Of a DNA stretch of 64,000 nt, positions 57,478-64,000 are shown one piece after another; position 1 is the stretch's first letter; each line of letters starts with the position of its first letter. The stretch is from contig CAZHST010000003.1 in assembly GCA_964535215.1 (NCBI GenBank), positions 1-64,000 of the forward strand, in the 5' to 3' direction. A program made the translations under genes and the position numbers. The stretch comes from JACQHM01 sp964535215. Lineage in GTDB: Bacteria; Methylomirabilota; Methylomirabilia; Methylomirabilales; JACQHM01. The notes below the pieces were generated by a model that was given only the letters and a program-made list of their open reading frames with translations, had not been told where the DNA came from and did not search any database.

Positions 57478-58473
57478 TCACCGGTCGTCAAGGGGTTCGT
57501 GCGGGCAAGCCAGGAAGGTCACCCATCCCTCCACCATCCGCTCGGTGATGACGCGAAACCCCTCCGTGGTTAGGGCCTGCCGCATCTGAGGCCGTTCCTC
57601 CTCCAGGACGCCAGCCAGGATCAGCCACCCCCCGGATGGAACCGTCGAATGCATGACAGGCAGAAGAGGAAGGAGGGCGGGGGCGGTGAGGTTGGCAACG
57701 ATGAGATCAAACGGGCCCATGGCCTCCTCTAAGGAGCCCTCCCGAACCTGGACCCGATCTTCCACACGATTCTTCCGGACGTTTTCCCGGGCGACCCGGC
57801 AGGCTTCAGGGTCCAGGTCCAGGGCCAAGACCTGCCCCACCCCCAATTTCGCGGCAGCGATGGCCAGGATGCCTGATCCCGTTCCCAGGTCTAAGACCTT
57901 CAGTTCACCGATCCCGACCCGGCGACCGACGCCTGAGGCCCTGACATCCTTCTCCTGCTTCTGACAAGGGATAAGGGACGTGGCATCCAAGACCTCTTCC
58001 AAGAACTCGAGACACATCCTGGTCGTCGCATGGAGCCCGGTCCCAAAGGCCATCCCGGGATCGATCTCCAGGACCAGATCCCCTTCCCCCCCAGTCCATT
58101 CTTCCCAAGAGGGCTTGACAAGCCATCTCCTCCCGACCCGGAAAGGCTGGAAATACTCCTTCCATTTGGTCGTCCAACCGGTGTCCTCCCAGGGGACTAT
58201 CCGAATGGTCCCTGGTCCTGTAACGAGGCCAAACTCCTCCAGGGATCGGAGGTAAGCCTCCAACGCCTGAAGCTTCGCGCTCAAACCCTCATCAGAAGGG
58301 AAATGACAGCGGAGGGTGAGAAGAGGAGCCTCCCCCTCGACAAGGACACCGGCCGCCCCAAGGTCAAACAGGAAGGAGACGATCCCATCGGAGGCTTCGA
58401 GGGTGGTGTGGAGGGTCAGCTCAGTGTAGGGGGGATGTGGTAATGGGAGGCCCGATCCCTGATCCTCGGACAC
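57478..58473 (-). CDS. prmA: Ribosomal protein L11 methyltransferase
   Basis: 331 aa. N-terminal substrate domain (YTELTLHTTLEASDGIVSFLFDLGAAGVLVEG in parts), WKEYFQPFRVGRRWLVKPSWEEW, DPGMAFGTGLHATTRMCLEFLE, SAM-binding VLDLGTGSGILAIAAAKLG and catalytic-site VANLTAPALLPLLP (N-x-x-A). About 24 residues rich in charged amino acids are inserted before the SAM motif (residues about 165-190), a small departure from the usual 290-310 aa. It follows dnaJ by about 10 bp. Confidence 0.93.
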   Translation of the reverse strand: MSEDQGSGLPLPHPPYTELTLHTTLEASDGIVSFLFDLGAAGVLVEGEAPLLTLRCHFPSDEGLSAKLQALEAYLRSLEEFGLVTGPGTIRIVPWEDTGWTTKWKEYFQPFRVGRRWLVKPSWEEWTGGEGDLVLEIDPGMAFGTGLHATTRMCLEFLEEVLDATSLIPCQKQEKDVRASGVGRRVGIGELKVLDLGTGSGILAIAAAKLGVGQVLALDLDPEACRVARENVRKNRVEDRVQVREGSLEEAMGPFDLIVANLTAPALLPLLPVMHSTVPSGGWLILAGVLEEERPQMRQALTTEGFRVITERMVEGWVTFLACPHEPLDDR

Positions 58474-58482
58474 TTGGGAGGC

Positions 58483-59583
58483 TCACCCGAAAAGGTTCTT
58501 CACCTTCTCCAGGAAACTGGTGATCATAGGGGTGCCGTGCCCATCCTGGAGCTTGGCAAACTCTTCCAGCAGTTGCCGTTGCTTAGGCGTCAGGTGGGTA
58601 GGGACCTCCACGATGACCCGGACGATCAGATCCCCATGCCGATACCCCTTCAACGGGGGAAGCCCCTTCCCTTCCAGACGAAACTCGGTCCCCGACTGGG
58701 TCCCAGGGGGAATCTTCAAGGTCGTCATGCCATGGAGCGTCGGGACCTGGAGCTTGGCCCCCAGGGCGGCCTGGACGAAACTCACCGGTACCTCACAAAA
58801 GAGGTCCGTCCCCCGACGGGTGAAGAGAGGATGCTCCTTGACGGTCACGACCACGTAGAGATCCCCCCTGGGACCACCCCGGAATCCGGCCTCCCCTTCG
58901 CCGGCGATCTTCAACCTGGTCCCCGTCTCGACCCCGGGAGGGATCTTCAACGAGAGGGCCCGTTCGACCTTCGCCCGACCGGTTCCCCGGCACTCGGCGC
59001 AAGGATGCTCGACGACAAAACCCTCTCCCCGGCAGGCCGAACAGGTCTGGGCGACGGTCAAGAACCCTCGGGTGTACCGGACCTGGCCTGTCCCCTGGCA
59101 GATCCGGCAGCGAGAGGGCTGGGTCCCCCCCCGGGCCCCGGTCCCCCGACAGCTCGGGCAGGTTTCTAACCGCGGGACAATAATCTCCCGTTCGGTGCCA
59201 AAGGCGGCCTCCTCCAAGGAGATCTCCAGGTTGTACCGGAGGTCAGCCCCCCGCTCGGCAGCCGTCCTTCTCCTCGCCCCCGTGCCGAAGAACCCTTCAA
59301 AGAGGTCCTCGAAGACACTCCCGAAGCTGAGATCGAAATCCTCGAAGCCCACCGGACCAGGAGGCGACACCGTCCCATACCGATCATACGTCATCCGCTT
59401 CTCAGGATCGCTCAGGACGGCGTAGGCTTCATTGATCTCCTTGAACCTTTCCTCCACCTCTTTGTTCCCCGGGTGCTTGTCGGGGTGGAGCTCCAACGCC
59501 AACCGGCGATAGGCCTTCTTGATTTCCTCCTGGCCGGCATCCCGGGAGACCCCAAGGACCTCGTAGTAGTCTCGCTTACTCAT
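58483..59583 (-). CDS. dnaJ: Chaperone DnaJ
   Basis: 366 aa. J domain with HPD (LELHPDKHPGN) at about 30-35, a short Gly/Phe segment (FEGFFGTGARRR), four zinc-binding CxxCxGxG repeats (CPSCRGTG, CRICQGTG, CSACRGEG, CAECRGTG) and a C-terminal substrate domain (LKIPPGVETGTRLKIAGEGE). It delivers unfolded clients to DnaK and stimulates its ATPase. Its ATG overlaps the grpE stop by 8 bp. Confidence 0.96.
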   Translation of the reverse strand: MSKRDYYEVLGVSRDAGQEEIKKAYRRLALELHPDKHPGNKEVEERFKEINEAYAVLSDPEKRMTYDRYGTVSPPGPVGFEDFDLSFGSVFEDLFEGFFGTGARRRTAAERGADLRYNLEISLEEAAFGTEREIIVPRLETCPSCRGTGARGGTQPSRCRICQGTGQVRYTRGFLTVAQTCSACRGEGFVVEHPCAECRGTGRAKVERALSLKIPPGVETGTRLKIAGEGEAGFRGGPRGDLYVVVTVKEHPLFTRRGTDLFCEVPVSFVQAALGAKLQVPTLHGMTTLKIPPGTQSGTEFRLEGKGLPPLKGYRHGDLIVRVIVEVPTHLTPKQRQLLEEFAKLQDGHGTPMITSFLEKVKNLFG

Positions 59584-60250
59584 CGCTGGTTAAGCATGCT
59601 CGATGTTCGGGACGTTCCGTTTCCAGATGAGCGAACCCGGCATCCTGACGGTCAATCGCCGAACGGGGAAGGGTCGCCTTCGCCACCTTCACCATCGCCG
59701 GGCGGATGACGCGGTTCTCCAGGATGTACCCGCGCTGGACCTCCTCCACCACGATGTTATCCTGTCCTTCGGAACCCTCCACCTGAAGAACGGCCTGGTG
59801 AAAGGTGGGATCAAACTCCTTACCCAGAGCCTCGATGGGTTTGACGCCGAACTTCTCCAGGGTAGACAGGAAAAGCCGATGGATCATCTCCACCCCCTCG
59901 ACGAGACCCTGGGCGTTCTCATGAGCCTTCGATGCGATCAACGCCCGCTCCAGGTTATCCAGGATCGGCAGAAATTCCAGGATGACCCCTTCGTTGGCAA
60001 ACTTGACGAACTCCGCCCGCTCCCTGGCCACCCGCTTCTTGTAGTTGTCGAACTCAGCGGCCAGGCGGAGGAACCGATCATTCAGAACGGCCAGTTCCTT
60101 CTCCTTCTCGTCCAGAACCGCTCTCAGGCGGGCAAGCTCCTCGTCGGAGGGGACCGTCCCTCCGAGGGGGGAGGTTTCCTCGTCTTTTGGCCCTTCGGGA
60201 CCCTGATCCCGCCCGGTGGCTTCAATCTCCCTCACCTCTTCCTTCTCCAT
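59576..60250 (-). CDS. grpE: Nucleotide exchange factor GrpE
   Basis: 224 aa from the ATG at 60250; GGAGGG lies rather far upstream. Acidic N-terminus, a long coiled coil (LRAVLDEKEKELAVLNDRFLRLAAEFDNYKKRVARE in parts) and the beta domain with FDPTFHQAVLQVE and GYILENRVIRPAMVKVAK. It releases ADP from DnaK. An extra tail of about 25 aa follows the usual end. Confidence 0.95.
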   Translation of the reverse strand: MEKEEVREIEATGRDQGPEGPKDEETSPLGGTVPSDEELARLRAVLDEKEKELAVLNDRFLRLAAEFDNYKKRVARERAEFVKFANEGVILEFLPILDNLERALIASKAHENAQGLVEGVEMIHRLFLSTLEKFGVKPIEALGKEFDPTFHQAVLQVEGSEGQDNIVVEEVQRGYILENRVIRPAMVKVAKATLPRSAIDRQDAGFAHLETERPEHRACLTSDE

Positions 60251-60355
60251 CTCTATGAGCCTTCCCTCCTGGTCAGTGATTCCCCAGAGAGTAAAACGAG
60301 GAGGTAGCACCGGCCCTTTCCCGTTTCCGGTTCTACCTCCCTGAGGACATCATAC

Positions 60356-61396
60356 CTACATGTCCCGCCCGGTGAGGACTTTGCTGAGCAGCTTGGCTGT
60401 AAACCCCACCAGGGCCACCATCTTGGCGTACTCGATCCTGGTCGGCCCCACAACCCCCAATGCCCCGACAAGCTGTTCCCCAGCCCGGTACGGCGAGGCG
60501 ATGACGGAAAGGGTCTGCATCTCCCGGACCGTGTTCTCGCTCCCAATGATGATCCGAAAATCCTCAGCGGTCAACACCTGATCCAGGATCTTGACCAGTT
60601 TGGACTTCTCCTCCAAGGCGGTAAAGAGCTGCCGCATTGTCTCCACGTCGGCGAACTCCGGCTGGCTGACGATGTTCGCCGTGCCGCCGATAAAAACCTC
60701 CGTCTCCATCCCCCCCTGGATGCTCTTCCTGCCCAGCTCTAAAGCCCGCCGCATGAGCATATCGAACTTGGCCTTTTCATCGGCCATCTTCTTGATCAGA
60801 AGCCCTTGAACCTCTTCCAGGGTGAGGCCTCCAATCAGCTCGTTCAGGTAGCGAGAGATCCGGTCGAGCTCCTCCTGCGTCAAGATCTCATCGGTCGCGA
60901 TCATCTTGTGCCGGATGACCCCGGACTCCGCCTTCAGCACCGCCAGGACCCGCTCCCGGTGGACATGGATGAACTCGATCCGGCTCAGGGTCGTCTTGGC
61001 CAGCCGGGGGGCGAACACGATGGTCGCATGACGAGAGAGGTTGGAGAGGAGACGACTCGTCTCCCGCATCAGCTCATCAACCTCCCAGGAGAGCCGTACC
61101 AGCTCATAGATCCGACTCACCTCCGCCTTTGTAAGGCTCCTTTTCTCCATGAGCTGATCCACATAGACCCGGTACCCCTTGTCCGTAGGAACCCGTCCGG
61201 CGGAGGTGTGAGGTTGATACAGGAAGCCCATCTCTTCCAAATCGGCCATGGTGTTCCGGATCGTCGCCGGGCTTAACGAGGAGATATATTTCCGGGAGAT
61301 GGCCCGGGATCCGACCGGCTCGGCCGTCGAGACGTAGTCCTCAACAACGGCCTTCAAGACCTCCCGCTGGCGATCGGTCAGGATGGCCTGTGTCAT
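60356..61396 (-). CDS. hrcA: Heat-inducible transcription repressor HrcA
   Basis: 346 aa. Winged HTH (LTDRQREVLKAVVEDYVSTAEPVGSRAISRKYISSLSPATIRNTMADLEEMGFL in parts), a GAF-like middle and a C-terminal dimer segment (GALGVVGPTRIEYAKMVALVGFTAKLLS). It binds CIRCE with help from GroEL. A perfect CIRCE lies 23 bp upstream, so the operon is autoregulated. Confidence 0.96.
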   Translation of the reverse strand: MTQAILTDRQREVLKAVVEDYVSTAEPVGSRAISRKYISSLSPATIRNTMADLEEMGFLYQPHTSAGRVPTDKGYRVYVDQLMEKRSLTKAEVSRIYELVRLSWEVDELMRETSRLLSNLSRHATIVFAPRLAKTTLSRIEFIHVHRERVLAVLKAESGVIRHKMIATDEILTQEELDRISRYLNELIGGLTLEEVQGLLIKKMADEKAKFDMLMRRALELGRKSIQGGMETEVFIGGTANIVSQPEFADVETMRQLFTALEEKSKLVKILDQVLTAEDFRIIIGSENTVREMQTLSVIASPYRAGEQLVGALGVVGPTRIEYAKMVALVGFTAKLLSKVLTGRDM

Positions 61397-61418
61397 CAGC
61401 TTCAGCCCCCCTTGGAAA

Positions 61419-61445
61419 TTAGCACTCTCACCCTTCGAGTGCTAA
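61419..61445. promoter_or_regulatory. CIRCE operator
   Basis: Perfect TTAGCACTC-N9-GAGTGCTAA between the promoter and hrcA, the HrcA binding site. Confidence 0.97.
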
Positions 61446-61454
61446 CCGTAACTA

Positions 61455-61483
61455 ATCTAACGAAGAGGTCCTAGCCTTGTCAA
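61455..61483 (-). promoter_or_regulatory. Sigma70-type promoter of the hrcA operon
   Basis: Minus strand TTGACA (61483-61478), 17-bp spacer, TTAGAT (61460-61455). CIRCE starts 10 bp downstream, at the expected transcription start. Confidence 0.65.
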
Positions 61484-61568
61484 GAGGAAAACGGGGGTTG
61501 GGGGTGACGTCGCCCCAGGAGCCTTGGCGGGAGACAACCCGAAGGGGGAGGGGAACGGAGAGCAAGGC

Positions 61569-62465
61569 CTAACGGACCAGGTGACCGATCCGCTCAAAGC
61601 GCGGCCAGTGACGCTCCCGATCCCAGGACCAATAGATCAGGAAGGCCTCCCCTTTGACCTTGCGGATATCCAGGAAGCCCCAGAAGCGGCTGTCCATGCT
61701 ATGGTCGCGGTTGTCCCCCATGACGAAGAGATGCCCTGGAGGGATCTTGACAGGCCCGAAGTGATCCCGGGGGGAATGGGGATTGCTGAGGATGTTGGCA
61801 TCCAGGTGGACGGCATAGGGTTCGTCCAATGGCTTGCCGTTGATGTACACCTGCTTTCCCCGAATCTCCAGGGTCTCCCCTGGCAGGCCAATGACCCGCT
61901 TGATGAAGTCCCGCCCCTCGTCCAGAGGGAACTTGAAAACGATGATATCGCCTCGGCGAGGCTCCCTGAAGTAGTAGAGGAACTTGTTGACCAGGATGTG
62001 ATCGCCGATCTGGAGGGTGGGGAGCATGGATCCCGAGGGGATCTTGAAGGCCTGAACCACGAAGGTCCGGATGAAGAGGGCCAGGATCACGGCGACGGCA
62101 ATGGCCTCGGCGTACTCTCGAAAGACCGACTTCGGCTTCGCCCGGGCCTTCTTGAGGTACGCCTCATACCGGTGAGGGATCTCTTCCTTCACGAGGGACG
62201 CGATGAGCTGGTCGAGGGAGTCGATCCGGTGCTTTTGGAGGAAGGTCAGGGCCTTTGCCCGGTCCCAATCAGGGTACCGGGTTAACAGGGCCGCTACCAG
62301 CCCATCGGTGGGGGGGAAGGGTTGTCCCGAGTGACCCCTGATCCACTTCTCCCTAACCCTTTGGTAGGCAGCGGTGGCCCTGGCCTCGATCTCTTCCTCG
62401 GGGGCCCAGAGGGCTTTGATCTTTACCTTGTACAGATAGCTGGGCTTTAACACCATGATCCGCAT
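61569..62465 (-). CDS. lepB: Signal peptidase I with N-terminal extension
   Basis: 298 aa from the ATG at 62465, which overlaps the lepA stop (TGATG). The catalytic serine is Ser146 (KIPSGSMLPT) and the general base Lys189 (RDFIKRVIGLPGE); GDNRDHSMDSRFWGFL is box E. One membrane segment is at about 119-138. The first about 110 residues are extra and helical (charged, cytoplasmic), not part of the usual enzyme. It cleaves signal peptides of exported proteins. Confidence 0.93.
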   Translation of the reverse strand: MRIMVLKPSYLYKVKIKALWAPEEEIEARATAAYQRVREKWIRGHSGQPFPPTDGLVAALLTRYPDWDRAKALTFLQKHRIDSLDQLIASLVKEEIPHRYEAYLKKARAKPKSVFREYAEAIAVAVILALFIRTFVVQAFKIPSGSMLPTLQIGDHILVNKFLYYFREPRRGDIIVFKFPLDEGRDFIKRVIGLPGETLEIRGKQVYINGKPLDEPYAVHLDANILSNPHSPRDHFGPVKIPPGHLFVMGDNRDHSMDSRFWGFLDIRKVKGEAFLIYWSWDRERHWPRFERIGHLVR

Positions 62466-64000
62466 CACTCTTTAACCCTCAAGACCGCCATGAAGGCCTC
62501 CTGAGGAATCTCTACCCTCCCGATTTGTTTCATCCGTTTCTTGCCCTCCTTCTGCTTCTCCAGGAGTTTCCGCTTCCTGGTGATGTCACCGCCGTAGCAC
62601 TTCGCCGTCACATGCTTTCTCAAAGGAGGGATACTCTCCCGGGCGATGACCCGCCCCCCCACGGCAGCCTGGATGGTGACCTCGAACAGCTGACGGGGGA
62701 TCAGCTCCCGCATCCTCTCCACCAGAGCCCGGCCCCTGGGATAGGCCTTCTCCCGGGGGACAATGGCGGAAAGGGCATCCACCACCTCCCCGTTCACCAG
62801 GAGATCCAGCTTGACCAGATCCCCTTCCCGATACTCATGGAACTCGTAGTCCAAGGAGGCATACCCCCTGGAGACCGACTTCAGCCGATCATAGAAGTCC
62901 AAGACAATCTCGTTGAAGGGAAGCTCATACGTTAAGAGGATCCGGTTGTCAGGGAGGGATTCGATCCCGACCTGCACCCCCCGCTTCTCCTGGCAGAGGC
63001 CCATGATGGCCCCGAGGTAGTCGGTGGGGGTGATGATGGAGGCCTTGATGTAAGGCTCCTCGATCTTCCCAATCTGCCCAGGCGGAGGGAGCTTGGAAGG
63101 GTTGTCCACCTCCACCACCTGACCGTCCGTCCGGTGGACCCGGTAGACAACGGTTGGGGCGGTCGTCACAAGGCTTAAAGAGAACTCCCGTTCCAGCCGC
63201 TCCTGAACGATCTCCAGGTGGAGAAGGCCCAAGAAGCCACAGCGGAAGCCGAATCCCAAAGCGGCCGAGGTCTCCGGCTCGAAGACAAAGGCCGAATCGT
63301 TCAGGCGAAGCTTCTCCAGGGCCTCCTTCAGCTCGAGGTACTGTTCCCCGTCGGCCGGGTAGAGGCCGGAGAACACCATCGCCTTCACCGGCCGAAAACC
63401 CGGGAGGGGGGTGGGCGTCGGCCGGTCGGCTTCGGTGATCGTCTCCCCCACCCGGGTCTGGTGGACATCCTTGATCCCCGCAATCAGGTACCCCACCTCC
63501 CCCGCCGAAAGGCGATCGGTGGGGCGCATCTCCGGGGTCAAGATCCCGACCTGGGAGACCTCGTAGGTCGTCCCCCGGGACATCAACAGGATCCTCATGC
63601 CGGGATAGATCACCCCATCAAAGACCCTGATGTACACCACGACCCCCTGGTAGCTGTCGAACCAGGAGTCAAAGATGAGGGCCTTTAGGGGTCCCCGGGG
63701 ATCCCCCTCCGGGGATGGGATGCGCTGGACGACGGCCTCGAGGACCTCCTCCGTGCCGATCCCTTCCTTGGCCGAGGCCAGGATGGCCTGGGAGGCATCC
63801 AAGAAGAGGATCTCCTCCATCTGCCGCTTGACCTTCTCAGGGTCAGCGGCGGGGAGGTCAATCTTGTTAATGACCGGGACGATGGCGAGATTCCCCTTCA
63901 AGGCCAAGTGGAGGTTGGCCAGGGTCTGAGCCTCGACACCCTGAACCGCATCGACAACGAGGATCGCCCCCTCGCAGGCGGAGAGGGCCCGGGAAACCTC
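62465..64000 (-). CDS. lepA: Elongation factor 4, 5' end beyond window
   Basis: About 511 codons, open to the right edge. The visible part starts inside the G domain (SACEGAILVVDAVQGVEAQTLAN, then VINKIDLPAAD = G4) and covers domains II, III, V and the LepA-specific C-terminus (GRALVERMRELIPRQLFEVTIQAAVGGRVIARESI in parts, then KRKLLEKQKEGKKRMK). Roughly the first 90 residues are missing. It back-translocates stalled ribosomes. The start ATG codon of lepB overlaps its stop. Confidence 0.96.
   Translation of the reverse strand, partial: EVSRALSACEGAILVVDAVQGVEAQTLANLHLALKGNLAIVPVINKIDLPAADPEKVKRQMEEILFLDASQAILASAKEGIGTEEVLEAVVQRIPSPEGDPRGPLKALIFDSWFDSYQGVVVYIRVFDGVIYPGMRILLMSRGTTYEVSQVGILTPEMRPTDRLSAGEVGYLIAGIKDVHQTRVGETITEADRPTPTPLPGFRPVKAMVFSGLYPADGEQYLELKEALEKLRLNDSAFVFEPETSAALGFGFRCGFLGLLHLEIVQERLEREFSLSLVTTAPTVVYRVHRTDGQVVEVDNPSKLPPPGQIGKIEEPYIKASIITPTDYLGAIMGLCQEKRGVQVGIESLPDNRILLTYELPFNEIVLDFYDRLKSVSRGYASLDYEFHEYREGDLVKLDLLVNGEVVDALSAIVPREKAYPRGRALVERMRELIPRQLFEVTIQAAVGGRVIARESIPPLRKHVTAKCYGGDITRKRKLLEKQKEGKKRMKQIGRVEIPQEAFMAVLRVKE

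Overview
The window is a GC-rich (about 60% by eye) bacterial chromosome segment, densely packed, with most genes on the minus strand. Gene content points to a Gram-negative, environmental, uncultivated-type lineage: a TonB-like protein, RND efflux, lipoproteins, c-di-GMP (PilZ) proteins, a PQQ quinoprotein, and a complete Pup-proteasome operon outside Actinobacteria. An NC10/Methylomirabilota or Nitrospirota-like host is my best guess, but this is inference from gene content and not a phylogenetic result.

Layout. 1-16 kb: a TonB/TolA-like protein cut by the window edge, a glycine-zipper lipoprotein, lgt, a Kelch protein, an epimerase, a small zinc ribbon, an SDR, a methyltransferase, an RND pump with its adaptor, an MFS exporter, and a PQQ dehydrogenase with a frameshifted cupredoxin. 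16-26 kb: a phosphatase fused to an EF-Tu domain II-like module, a UPF0182 membrane protein, a double PilZ protein, moaD-moaE, a nuclease-like/TPR protein, an MFS transporter, an Lrp-type RAM protein and pepA. 26.4-33.2 kb: the operon mpa-dop-pup-prcB-prcA-pafA, with a sigma70-type promoter, a sigma54-like element and a terminator. 33-37 kb: zinc ribbon, mogA/moaB, an Mrp ATPase, a MerR regulator, a Nudix hydrolase and a lipoprotein.

37.25-47.13 kb is a tRNA-Gly-linked accessory island. It carries an IS481-like, an IS1-like and an IS5/IS427-like element, a 294-bp MITE-like element, a tyrosine recombinase, an orphan type I methylase (hsdM), a broken HsdR-HsdS fusion, small DUF genes, and duplicated remnants of an integrase tail, a DUF3467 gene and tRNA-Gly.

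47-62 kb is one long co-directional array starting at a CIRCE-controlled heat-shock promoter: hrcA-grpE-dnaJ-prmA, a response regulator/histidine kinase, an aminotransferase, an SRPBCC protein, an acyl-ACP reductase-like enzyme, a PilZ-GNAT fusion, a large GAF/HisKA sensor, a 5'-3' exonuclease, coaE and tRNA-Gly. The aminotransferase/SRPBCC/reductase/acyltransferase block looks like an undescribed lipid (fatty aldehyde to amine/amide) pathway and is the main candidate for a new system. The right edge has lepB and the 3' part of lepA.

The stretch 32937-33381 has no gene; it holds the two promoter elements, a hairpin and the zinc-ribbon terminator listed below.
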